A stretch of DNA of 64,000 nucleotides from Pseudogracilibacillus auburnensis (GTDB lineage: Bacteria > Bacillota > Bacilli > Bacillales > Amphibacillaceae). The translations under genes were made by a program, and so were the position numbers. The stretch lies in assembly GCF_003201975.1 (NCBI RefSeq), contig NZ_QJJQ01000012.1, forward strand, positions 1 to 64,000, written 5' to 3'. This document shows, one piece after another, positions 46,215 through 54,848 of the stretch (its first letter is position 1; each line of letters starts with the position of its first letter). The notes beneath the pieces are model-generated. The model was not told the DNA's origin. It did no database searches and worked only from the letters and a program-made list of their open reading frames with translations.

Positions 46215-47198
46215 ATGAGTGAATTAACCTATATTCAAGCAATCAGAATGGCGATGGAAGAAGAACTGCAAAGAGATGATAATGTATTTATCGTAGGAGA
46301 AGATGTCGGAACAAAAGGTGGCGTATTTAAAGCAACAGAAGGACTCTATGACATGTATGGAGAAGACCGTGTCATTGATGCACCATTAGCCGAATCAGCT
46401 ATCGTCGGTGTGGGCATTGGGGCTGCTATGTATGGAATGAGACCAATTGCGGAAATCCAATTCGCTGATTTCATTTTTCCAGCTGTCAACCAAATTGTAT
46501 CCGAAGCGGCTAAAATAAGATATCGATCAAATAATGATTGGAATTGTCCCATTACTATTCGTGCCCCGTATGGTGGTGGGATCGCTGGAGCTTTATATCA
46601 TTCTCAGTCCGTTGAAGCGATGTTTAACAGCCATCCTGGATTAAAAGTTGTGATACCTTCATCCCCATATGATGCAAAAGGATTATTAAAGGCAGCGATT
46701 CGTGATAATGATCCAGTGTTATTTTTCGAGCATAAACGCGCATACAGACTTTTGAAAGAAGAAGTTCCAGAAGAAGATTATCTTATTCCAATTGGAAAAG
46801 CGGACATTAAAAGGGAAGGTACAGATGTTACAGTCATCACATATGGATTAAGTGTCCATCAAGCCAAACAAGCTGCAACAGAGCTTGAAAAAGAAGGAAT
46901 TGACGTTCATATTTTAGATTTAAGAACCGTTTATCCTCTAGATCAGGAGGCTATTATAGAAGCAGCGAGTAAAACAGGTAAAGTACTGCTCGTGACAGAA
47001 GATAATAAAGAAGGCAGTGTTATTGGGGAAGTAGCGGCAATCATTGCTGAGCATTGTTTATTTGAACTGGATGCACCTGTGCGAAGGCTTGCGGCTCCTG
47101 AAATTCCGGCCATGCCATATGCACATCCGTTAGAAAAGGAATTCCTTATTACAGAAGAAAAGATTGCTGCTAGTTTACGTGAATTAGCACGTTTTTAG
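46215..47198 (+). CDS. bkdAB: Branched-chain 2-oxoacid dehydrogenase E1 beta subunit
   Basis: A 327-residue transketolase-like subunit. Family phrases are FIVGEDVGTKGGVFKATEGL, DAPLAESAIVGVGIGAAMYGMRPIAEIQFADFI and RAPYGGGIAGALYHSQSVEA. It forms the alpha2beta2 E1 with BkdAA. The start is 12 bp after bkdAA, with GAGGGGG as ribosome-binding site. Confidence 0.95.
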   Translation: MSELTYIQAIRMAMEEELQRDDNVFIVGEDVGTKGGVFKATEGLYDMYGEDRVIDAPLAESAIVGVGIGAAMYGMRPIAEIQFADFIFPAVNQIVSEAAKIRYRSNNDWNCPITIRAPYGGGIAGALYHSQSVEAMFNSHPGLKVVIPSSPYDAKGLLKAAIRDNDPVLFFEHKRAYRLLKEEVPEEDYLIPIGKADIKREGTDVTVITYGLSVHQAKQAATELEKEGIDVHILDLRTVYPLDQEAIIEAASKTGKVLLVTEDNKEGSVIGEVAAIIAEHCLFELDAPVRRLAAPEIPAMPYAHPLEKEFLITEEKIAASLRELARF

Positions 47199-47228
47199 GC
47201 TATTTTACCAATTAGGGAGGGAAAAATA

Positions 47229-48464
47229 TTGTCACTTGAAAAAATAATAATGCCCAAATTAGGTGAAAGTGTTACAGAAGGAACGATTAATAGTTGGCTT
47301 GTAAAGGTTGGTGATACAGTCAATAAATATGATCCGATTGCAGAAGTGATGACAGATAAAGTAAATGCGGAAATTCCTTCTTCTTTTTCTGGCGTTATAA
47401 AAGAAATCGTCGTAGAAGAAGGAGAAACAGTAGCAGTAGATGAGTTAATTTGTTATATAGAGGTAAGTAATGGAAGCAATTCAGTCAATGATTCAGACGA
47501 GGAGATTGTACAACAGACGGGTGAGGTTCCAGCTACGGCAGCGGAAGTGGATAATGAGCAATCAATGAAGCTACGTTATTCTCCAGCAGTTTTAAAACGC
47601 GCAGCCGAACATCAAATTGATTTAACAGATGTAACAGGAACGGGAATTGGTGGAAGAATAACGAGAAAAGATATTGATGCCTATATAAGTAAAGGTCTTG
47701 GAAAATCAAGCCATTCAAAAGTAAATGAAGAAAAAGCGGCACGTCAAATCAATCAAACGTTATCGAAAAAAGATATAGAGATTCCAGTAACTGGAGTCCG
47801 TAAAATGATCGCTGAAAATATGGTACGATCTAAACAAGAAATTCCCCATGCATGGATGACGGTTGAAACAGATGTAACAGAGCTGGTAAAATATCGAAAT
47901 GAAATAAAGGATGACTTTAAACGAAGAGAGGGCTACTCTTTAACGTATTTTGCCTTTTTCATTCACGCAATTGCGAGAGCATTACGGGAATATCCAGAAA
48001 TAAATAGTACATGGGCAGGAAATAAAATTATTCAGCGCCACGATATCAATATTTCGATTGCTGTAGCGAAAGAAAATGAATTATTTGTTCCTGTTATCAA
48101 ACATGCAGATGAAAAAAGTGTGAAAGGAATCGCAAGGGAAATTTTTGAATTGGCAAACAAAGCTCGCTCAGGTAAACTAACACAGAATGATATGGAAGGC
48201 GGCACTTTTACTGTAAACAATACAGGAACGTTCGGCTCTGTATCTTCCATGGGGATCATTAATCACCCACAAGCAGCGATCTTACAAGTGGAAGCAATTA
48301 TAAAAAGACCTGTGATTATTAAAGATATGTTCGCGGCTAGGGATATGGTCAATTTATCTTTATCCCTTGATCACCGTATATTAGATGGGCTTATTTGCGG
48401 GAGATTTCTTGCACGCGTTAAACAACTACTTGAAAATATAAATGAACAGACGACTACTGTTTAA
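47229..48464 (+). CDS. bkdB: Branched-chain 2-oxoacid dehydrogenase E2 (dihydrolipoyl acyltransferase)
   Basis: A 411-residue E2. The lipoyl domain (residues 1-78) has the lipoylated Lys in VMTDKVNAEIPSS. A peripheral subunit-binding domain is at about 115-152 (LRYSPAVLKRAAEHQIDLTDVTGTGIGGRITRKDID). The catalytic domain ends with LSLSLDHRILDGLICGRFL containing the active-site His. The TTG start follows TAGGGAGGG. The product acyl-CoAs feed branched-chain fatty acid synthesis and catabolism. Confidence 0.95.
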   Translation: MSLEKIIMPKLGESVTEGTINSWLVKVGDTVNKYDPIAEVMTDKVNAEIPSSFSGVIKEIVVEEGETVAVDELICYIEVSNGSNSVNDSDEEIVQQTGEVPATAAEVDNEQSMKLRYSPAVLKRAAEHQIDLTDVTGTGIGGRITRKDIDAYISKGLGKSSHSKVNEEKAARQINQTLSKKDIEIPVTGVRKMIAENMVRSKQEIPHAWMTVETDVTELVKYRNEIKDDFKRREGYSLTYFAFFIHAIARALREYPEINSTWAGNKIIQRHDINISIAVAKENELFVPVIKHADEKSVKGIAREIFELANKARSGKLTQNDMEGGTFTVNNTGTFGSVSSMGIINHPQAAILQVEAIIKRPVIIKDMFAARDMVNLSLSLDHRILDGLICGRFLARVKQLLENINEQTTTV

Positions 48465-48552
48465 AGTCAATCGCTTTAAATTGATATTATAAAAATTTAT
48501 TGATACACTAATTTTAGATGCGGCAAGTTTTACTAAAGGAGCTGAACGAACG

Positions 48553-48984
48553 ATGAGTTTTAATGATTTTATGGTAGACGTTGTAAATGTTGCAAGAGAG
48601 GATATGCGTGATGCTGGGTATGAAGAAGTGACAGAAGCGGATCAGGTTGACGAAGCATTAACTCGAGAAGGAACAACACTTGTTATGATTAATTCTGTTT
48701 GTGGTTGTGCTGGAGGTGTTGCGAGACCAGCAGCTGCAAATGCGATTCATTATGATAAACGTCCTGATCACTTAGTTACTATTTTTGCTGGTCAAGACCG
48801 AGAAGCAACAGAAAAAGCGCGAACGTACTTTGAAGGATATCCACCTTCATCCCCCTCATTTGCATTTTTAAAAGATGGAAAAATTGTAACAATGTTAGAG
48901 CGTCACGATATTGAAGGATCTAGTCCAATTGACGTAATTAATAAATTGCAACAGGTTTTTGATGAATATTGTGAGGAAGTATAA
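48553..48984 (+). CDS. brxB: Bacilliredoxin BrxB (YqiW)
   Basis: A 143-residue DUF1094 protein with the CGC redox motif in [22 protein letters not shown]. Bacilliredoxins remove bacillithiol from S-bacillithiolated proteins after oxidation. The end [25 protein letters not shown] is family-typical. The ribosome-binding site is AAAGGAGCTG. It follows bkdB as yqiW does in B. subtilis and is followed by a terminator. Confidence 0.95.
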   Translation: MSFNDFMVDVVNVAREDMRDAGYEEVTEADQVDEALTREGTTLVMINSVCGCAGGVARPAAANAIHYDKRPDHLVTIFAGQDREATEKARTYFEGYPPSSPSFAFLKDGKIVTMLERHDIEGSSPIDVINKLQQVFDEYCEEV

Positions 48985-49022
48985 AAATAAGATGAAGTAA
49001 GAAGCCTAATTATGTATATGGG

Positions 49023-49055
49023 ATAAGACTGTTCATTCGGGCAGTCTTATTTTTA
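49023..49055 (+). terminator. Rho-independent terminator after brxB
   Basis: ATAAGACTG (49023-49031) pairs with CAGTCTTAT (49042-49050), followed by TTTTAAC. Confidence 0.8.
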
Positions 49056-49180
49056 ACAATAAAAAGGTAATCAGAAATTAGTTTGGAAATAGATTTCTTT
49101 ATGATAATCCGATTTCTCCAACTAATTAAGTGGATGCCCTTTTTTATAAAGGAAGGGACTGTTAAAAAGGAGATTTGAAC

Positions 49181-50167
49181 GTGAAAATCGGCTACCGAAC
49201 GATAAAAACGGCTATTGCTACTCCAATCGCAATTTCGATCGCACAATTACTTGGCGTATCAAATGTCGTTTCAGCGGGAATCGTAACGATCCTCTGTATT
49301 CAACCATCGAGAAAGAAATCTGTAGAGAGTGCTTGGCACCGTTTTTTAGCATGTATTTTGGCAATTGTTTTTTCTATATTCTTTTTTGAATTATTCGGTT
49401 ACAATCCAATCACACTTGGATTATTGTTAGCCATTTTTATCCCAACAACCGTTCTTTTAAAGATTGAGCAAGGAATGTTAACTAGCATTGTCATTTCGTT
49501 AAATTTATACGGTTTTGGTTCCATTAAAATTGATTTTTTATTTGACCAATTTTTACTCATTATTATTGGAATCGGTACGGGGTTAATCGTAAATTTATAT
49601 ATGCCGAGTTTAGATAAAAAGTTGAAAGAAAAGCAAAAGCTATTAGAAGATAATTTCCAAATTATCTTATATGAAATTGCCTTATATATTCGTGAGCAAC
49701 ATATGACATGGGATGGAAAGGAAATTACGGTAGTTGAAAAATTACTTGAAGAAGCGGAAGAATTAGTGGAACGGGATCGGGAAAATCATTTACTTCGAGA
49801 TGATCAATCCTACTTTAATTACTTTCGAATGAGAAAGAAACAATTTGAATTATTACAACAAATGCTTCCACTTGTCACTCGATTACCAGAAAAAGATGAT
49901 ATTTCCGAGCGAATTGCTAGCTTTTTTGAAAAATTAAGCGAGGCGGTACATCCAGGGAATACAGCTATATTATTTCTTGATGAATTAAGTGATATTCGGG
50001 CGGCCTTTAAGAAAGAGGACCTCCCAGCTACACAAGAAGAATTTGAAACAAGAGCAAGTTTATATCAATTATTACATGAAATCGAGGAATATTTACTATT
50101 AAAAAGTAAATTTAAAAAATCGGATATAAAACATGGGAAAAAAGAAAAGAAGACAGGGACCGTATAA
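49181..50167 (+). CDS. Aromatic acid exporter family (ArAE/DUF939) membrane protein, YqjA-like
   Basis: A 328-residue protein. The first 150 residues have four to five membrane helices, starting with MKIGYRTIKTAIATPIAISIAQLLG, the typical start of the DUF939/ArAE_1 group. The rest is a soluble, coiled-coil-rich cytosolic domain. The export substrate is unknown. GTG 49181 with AAAGGAGA eight bases upstream is the start; the frame is open at TTG 49175. The position matches yqjA of B. subtilis. Confidence 0.85.
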   Translation: MKIGYRTIKTAIATPIAISIAQLLGVSNVVSAGIVTILCIQPSRKKSVESAWHRFLACILAIVFSIFFFELFGYNPITLGLLLAIFIPTTVLLKIEQGMLTSIVISLNLYGFGSIKIDFLFDQFLLIIIGIGTGLIVNLYMPSLDKKLKEKQKLLEDNFQIILYEIALYIREQHMTWDGKEITVVEKLLEEAEELVERDRENHLLRDDQSYFNYFRMRKKQFELLQQMLPLVTRLPEKDDISERIASFFEKLSEAVHPGNTAILFLDELSDIRAAFKKEDLPATQEEFETRASLYQLLHEIEEYLLLKSKFKKSDIKHGKKEKKTGTV

Positions 50168-50188
50168 TCAATCCAGTCTTCATCTTTT

Positions 50189-50326
50189 TTAGAATAAAGA
50201 TAACCCACTTAAGCCTGCTGTCAGTAAAGATAAAACCATGGCAATTACCATTAAATAAACGAAAAATTTCATTCTACGCTCACGTTTAGATTTTCTTTTA
50301 GGTGCTTGATTTTGCTTTTTCGTCAC
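50189..50326 (-). CDS. Prli42-like stressosome-associated miniprotein
   Basis: A 45-residue protein with a basic N-terminal segment (KKQNQAPKRKSKRERRMKFF) and one membrane helix (VYLMVIAMVLSLLTAGLSGLSLF). The C-terminal helix closely resembles Prli42, the Listeria miniprotein that tethers the stressosome to the membrane. GTG 50326 is chosen because AAGGGGGA lies just upstream on the minus strand. It is longer than Listeria Prli42 by its charged N-terminus. Function here is inferred. Confidence 0.72.
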   Translation of the reverse strand: MTKKQNQAPKRKSKRERRMKFFVYLMVIAMVLSLLTAGLSGLSLF

Positions 50327-50401
50327 AGTAAATCCCCCTTTAGCGCAATATCTATTATATAGTTTATCGTTAAATGTTAAAATGAACAAGTATAATTAAA
50401 T

Positions 50402-50640
50402 GTTCAAGAAGGTCGATAAAAAGGACCGAGAAGTTCCACTGGCTAAAAACGCCACGTTCTGGGACGTGACCGCTTTTAGTCGACCAGGACGTAGGCGAAT
50501 GTAACGGAAGAACCTCTAAAGTTTTCACATATGTGAAGATAGCTTAGAAAACTTGGCATCTGCTAAGCCTTTACTGCGAAAGCCTTAGTTGCCAACACAG
50601 AAATTCGTGTCATTTTTGTTGGAATTTTTGAACAATCTCT
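50402..50640 (+). repeat. Interspersed repeat family A, copy 2
   Basis: This occupies the gap before the epimerase gene. In reverse complement it contains TTGTTCAAAAATTCC, GAATTTCTGTGTTGGCA and GCAGTAAAGGC, as in 10027-10300, and the AACTTCTCGGTCC / TTTTATCGACC phrases near the other end. Non-coding. Confidence 0.7.
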
Positions 50641-50672
50641 ATAATTAAATCAGGTAGATTGGAGGAATTTAG

Positions 50673-51116
50673 ATGGAACATATGGAAAATAAGCACCATC
50701 CCCCGAAGCAAATTGCTCATATTGGTATTGCTGTGCATAGCATTGATAAGTCCATTCCTTTTTATACGAATTTATTAGGATTATCACTTGAACGGATAGA
50801 AGAAGTAGAAAGTGAACAGGTAAAAGTTGCCTTTTTAAAAATTGGTGAAGCTAGAATCGAATTATTGGAACCACTTCATGAAAGCTCAGCAATCTATACA
50901 TTTTTGCAAAAAAAAGGCGAAGGAATTCACCATATTGCTTTGGAAGTAGAGCAAATAGAGGTACGACTAAACGAATTAAAACAAAATGGAATTAGATTAA
51001 TCAACGAACAACCTAAACGAGGTGCAAACGATAGTCAAATAGCCTTTTTACACCCAAAATCAACAAATGGTGTATTATTTGAATTATGTCAACATAATAA
51101 AGGGAGTGATTTTTAA
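50673..51116 (+). CDS. mce: Methylmalonyl-CoA epimerase
   Basis: A 147-residue vicinal-oxygen-chelate protein. Metal ligands can be seen in HIGIAVHSIDKSI (His), ARIELLEPL (Glu region), IHHIALEV (His) and VLFELCQ (Glu). It interconverts (R)- and (S)-methylmalonyl-CoA in propionyl-CoA use. The start has TTGGAGGAAT upstream. Its stop overlaps the next start by one base, so it is coupled to the carboxyltransferase. Propionyl-CoA would come from Ile/Val breakdown by the nearby bkd operon. Confidence 0.9.
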   Translation: MEHMENKHHPPKQIAHIGIAVHSIDKSIPFYTNLLGLSLERIEEVESEQVKVAFLKIGEARIELLEPLHESSAIYTFLQKKGEGIHHIALEVEQIEVRLNELKQNGIRLINEQPKRGANDSQIAFLHPKSTNGVLFELCQHNKGSDF

Positions 51117-52666
51117 TGGATATTTACAGTAAAATTGATGAACTTTATGACAAACGCAGACAAGTTGAACTAGGTGGTGGAGATGCAAGAATTGAAAAAC
51201 AATATGAAAGAGGGAAACAAACGGCCAGAGATCGGATTCGTTATCTATTAGATGAAGAGACATTTGTCGAATTGAATCCATTTATGGAACATCGAACAAC
51301 GGATTTCGGAATGGATAAAATGGATGCAAACGGAGAAGGGGTCGTGACTGGGTATGGGAAAATAAATGGCCGCCCTGTTTATTTATTTGCACAAGACTTT
51401 ACATTATTTGGTGGTGCGCTTGGTGAAATGCATGCAAAGAAAATTGCGAACGTAATGGACTTAGCAGCAAAAAGCGGTGCTCCATTTATCGGTTTAAATG
51501 ATTCAGGTGGAGCAAGAATACAAGAAGGGGTTACTTCTTTAGACGGGTATGGACAAATATTTTATCGAAATTCAATTTATTCCGGCGTTATTCCGCAAAT
51601 CTCTGTCATTATGGGACCAAGTGCTGGAGGGGCAGTATATTCCCCAGCGATTACAGATGTGATCATTATGGTGGAAAAGACATCAAAAATGTTTATAACA
51701 GGCCCTAAAGTAATTGAAACTGTGACAGGAGAAAAAATAACGGCAGAAGATTTAGGCGGTGCACACGTACATAACACGAAAAGTGGAAACGCTCACTTAA
51801 GTGCAAAAACCGAAGATGAAGCATTAGATATGGTAAAAACATTGCTTACGTATTTGCCAAATAATAATGAGGAAAAGCCTCCAATAGTAGAGTATGAGGT
51901 AGAAGATGATCACTTCCGCGGAGATTTAACTGAAATTGTTCCTTATGATACGACAAGACCATATGATATTAAAAAAGTAATCAATGAAGTTGTTGATCAA
52001 GATAGTTTTTTTGAGCTACATAAAGATTTTGCCAAAAACATCGTAGTTGGATTTGCGCGGATTAAAGGACAACCAGTCGGATTAGTGTGTAACCAGCCCC
52101 GCTATATGGCAGGTGGAATCGATATCGATTCAAGTGATAAAGCAGCTCGTTTTATTCGTTTTTGTGACTCATTTAATGTTCCTATTATTACGTTTGAAGA
52201 TGTGACAGGATTTTTCCCAGGGATTAAACAGGAACATGGAGGAATTATTCGTCATGGCGCTAAAATTTTGTATGCGTATTCAGAAGCAACGGTACCGAAG
52301 ATTACGGTCATCGTACGAAAAGCATTTGGCGGTGCATATGTAGCACTAAATAGTAAGTCAATTGGAGCTGATTTAGTATTCGCATGGCCTAATGCTGAAA
52401 TTGCCGTAATGGGACCAGAAGGGGCAGCAAATATTATCTTTGCTAGAGAAATAGCGGAGAGTGAAAACCCTGAAGCAACACGTCAAGAAAAAATTGATGA
52501 ATATAAAGAAAAATTCGCCAATCCTTATATCGCCGCTGGTTTAGGAATGGTAGATGATGTTATCGATCCTCGAGACACAAGGCTCAAGCTCATTCAATCG
52601 CTCGAAATGTTATATCATAAACAGGAAGAACGACCGAAAAAGAAACACGGGAATATTCCACTATAA
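51116..52666 (+). CDS. Acyl-CoA carboxylase beta subunit (propionyl/methylmalonyl-CoA carboxyltransferase, YqjD)
   Basis: A 516-residue carboxyltransferase of the PCC-beta/MmdA type. The acyl-CoA region has GLNDSGGARIQEGVTSLDGYG and MGPSAGGAVYSPAITD; the carboxybiotin region has GFFPGIKQEHGGIIRHGAKILYAYSEATVPKITVI and RKAFGGAYVAL. It transfers CO2 between biotin and propionyl-CoA. No dedicated biotin carboxylase or carrier is beside it, so partners are elsewhere, possibly shared AccC/AccB (inference). RBS AAGGGAGTG is within mce. Confidence 0.9.
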   Translation: MDIYSKIDELYDKRRQVELGGGDARIEKQYERGKQTARDRIRYLLDEETFVELNPFMEHRTTDFGMDKMDANGEGVVTGYGKINGRPVYLFAQDFTLFGGALGEMHAKKIANVMDLAAKSGAPFIGLNDSGGARIQEGVTSLDGYGQIFYRNSIYSGVIPQISVIMGPSAGGAVYSPAITDVIIMVEKTSKMFITGPKVIETVTGEKITAEDLGGAHVHNTKSGNAHLSAKTEDEALDMVKTLLTYLPNNNEEKPPIVEYEVEDDHFRGDLTEIVPYDTTRPYDIKKVINEVVDQDSFFELHKDFAKNIVVGFARIKGQPVGLVCNQPRYMAGGIDIDSSDKAARFIRFCDSFNVPIITFEDVTGFFPGIKQEHGGIIRHGAKILYAYSEATVPKITVIVRKAFGGAYVALNSKSIGADLVFAWPNAEIAVMGPEGAANIIFAREIAESENPEATRQEKIDEYKEKFANPYIAAGLGMVDDVIDPRDTRLKLIQSLEMLYHKQEERPKKKHGNIPL

Positions 52667-52700
52667 GACAATATTGAGAAAGTAGGAGGAATTGTCATTC

Positions 52701-53831
52701 GTGCTTATTAAAAATAAAGAACGACTTATAAATGAATTTATCGAACTTGTAAAAATCGACTCCGAAACAAAACATGAAGAAAATATTGCAAAAGTGTTAA
52801 AACAAAAATTTTCCGCTTTAGGCTTAGAAGTTCTAGAAGATAAGGCAAAAGAAAAAACGGACCACGGTGCAAATAATTTAATATGTAATCTTACAGGTAA
52901 TTCGGAACAGGTGGAAACGATTTTTTTTACAGCACATATGGATACAGTGACACCTGGAAATGGGATTCAACCAGTTATCGAAAACGATTACATCACATCA
53001 AATGGTGATACGATATTAGGTGCCGATGATAAAGCAGGGATTGCTGTTTTACTTGAAGTCATTCGAATAATAAAAGAAGAAAATATCAAACACGGAGATA
53101 TCCAATTCGTCATCACTGTTGGGGAAGAATCTGGTCTAGCCGGTGCGAAAGTAATGGATACATCGCTTTTAACGGCGAAATATGGGTATGCATTAGATAG
53201 TGATGGAGCTGTTGGCAATATCGTGGTTGAAGCACCATACCAAGCGAAGATATTAACGAAAGTGTATGGTAAATCAGCTCATGCTGGTGTTGCACCAGAA
53301 AAAGGAGTTTCTGCTATCACTGTTGCAGCTAAGTCAATTGCTAAAATGACTTTAGGAAGAATTGATGAAGAAACAACCGCTAATATCGGGTACTTTAAAG
53401 GTGGGAAGGAAACAGAAACAAATGTCGTATGTGATTATGTTGAAATTGTTGCAGAAGCACGTTCATTAGATAAAAATAAGCTACAACATGTCACAGATCA
53501 AATGCAATCAACGTTTGAGCAGACTGCAAGTAAATATGGTGGAAGGGCTCTTGTTGAAGTTCATGAAATATATCCCGGTTTTAAACATGCAAAAACAGAT
53601 CAAGTGGTAAAGGTTGCACAAGCGGTAGCAAATGAAATTGGCTTACCATCAGAAATGTTAAAAAGTGGGGGCGGAAGTGATGCCAATGTTTTTAATGGCT
53701 ACGGAATTCCAACCGCCAACTTATCGGTTGGATATGAGTTTATTCACACGACGAAAGAACGAATCCATGTCGATCATTTAACAAACCTAACAAAATTGGT
53801 AGTTAAAATGATTGAACATATCGCTAAATAA
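52701..53831 (+). CDS. M20-family peptidase (PepT-like, YqjE)
   Basis: A 376-residue zinc aminopeptidase of the tripeptidase-T group. Metal ligands lie in FFTAHMDTVTPG (His, Asp), GADDKAGIAVLLE (Asp), TVGEESGLAGAK (Glu pair) and the final IHTTKERIHVDHL (His). GTG 52701 is preferred because TTG 52692 is only two bases after AGGAGG; the frame is the same. It follows the carboxyltransferase as yqjE follows yqjD in B. subtilis. The substrate peptide is unknown. Confidence 0.88.
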   Translation: MLIKNKERLINEFIELVKIDSETKHEENIAKVLKQKFSALGLEVLEDKAKEKTDHGANNLICNLTGNSEQVETIFFTAHMDTVTPGNGIQPVIENDYITSNGDTILGADDKAGIAVLLEVIRIIKEENIKHGDIQFVITVGEESGLAGAKVMDTSLLTAKYGYALDSDGAVGNIVVEAPYQAKILTKVYGKSAHAGVAPEKGVSAITVAAKSIAKMTLGRIDEETTANIGYFKGGKETETNVVCDYVEIVAEARSLDKNKLQHVTDQMQSTFEQTASKYGGRALVEVHEIYPGFKHAKTDQVVKVAQAVANEIGLPSEMLKSGGGSDANVFNGYGIPTANLSVGYEFIHTTKERIHVDHLTNLTKLVVKMIEHIAK

Positions 53832-53832
53832 T

Positions 53833-54697
53833 TCAACTTTCGCATAGTGAATTGGATAGAAAAGCCTTTGTACAAGGGAATAGGATGAGGTTTTAGTACC
53901 AGTGTTGACGTTAACTAGATTAGTTAAGAGCAGCAGTATGTTTACATCTAGACTCTACCTGCTTTTTTCGTTTAGATAGATTCTACAAGTATGCAGTTGA
54001 AATAAACTATGCAGTAACTTAGGTTTGCTGAACAACTAAATTGCGTTCCATGCTACCGTTGTCTTCCGCGAAATGTGACATGCTTTCCGCGGGCACGGCT
54101 TCAGCCTCCTCGGAAGAAAACCACTTCCTGCGGGGGCATCAGACTCGCGCTTTTCCCGCTGGAGTCAGTCACTTTCGCTCCAGACAACTAGAGTAGTTCA
54201 TTGCATATGCAAAGGTTTTTGGTAAAACAGTCAAATCCCTTGTACTTTATATCGAGAAAAACGGGTACAAACTATTGATTTAGATGGGATATCTAGTTTA
54301 TTCAGTAGAGCCAACGTAGGCTGAATGAAAATTACTTTATTACATCTATAACAAATAACAGTAATGATTGACTACACACACCTGAGCGAAGGAAATACAC
54401 GGAGACTCCTGTGGGAAGAAAGGCATCGGTGAGACTACGCAGTGCGTAGCACAAGGAGGCTCATCAGCCGCCCGCGGAAAGCGGAGTGTATTTCCGTAGC
54501 GGTAGGTCATCCCGATATCTGAAGTTATTGCACAGTTTATCTTTTATATGTAACAACAAATCTATTGTGTAGGAGAAGTAATTGCAGTCCTCCTCCTTTA
54601 GGAAAGCCTTTTAGTTATAGGGGCTAAGGGTATCATTAGAAGCGCTCCAAAGCTCAACGAAGCAAACTATTTAAATTTTTAATGGTGCGAAAGTTGA
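53833..54697. repeat. Composite inverted pair of repeat family C (copies 2 and 3)
   Basis: The gene-free stretch 53832-54848 is bounded by TCAACTTTCGCA (53833-53844) and its complement TGCGAAAGTTGA (54686-54697). The left half holds a reversed copy, with the GGCTTCAGCCTCCTCGGAAG phrase near 54100 and the reverse of the AACGAAAA-AGCAGGT-GAG segment near 53950-53970. The right half holds a forward copy with GGAGGCTCATCAGCCGCCCG near 54450 and TATTGCACAGTTTATCT near 54525. No transposase or ORF is present. Resembles a non-autonomous mobile or foldback element. Confidence 0.75.
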
Positions 54698-54848
54698 GTA
54701 AATATGTTATATATAACTGTCCAATTATCCATTTTACGTTTAAAATAGTGGTAATGGACAGTTTTTATGCAACCATTTTTATCTCTGCATTACAAGTATC
54801 ACTTAAGCACATAATTCTTATTAAAAGAAAATAAAGGACGAATGAACA

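Noticed and set aside
53833-54848. Decayed transposase or phage remnant
   Set aside because: No frame of useful length or recognisable transposase motif was found; only repeats.
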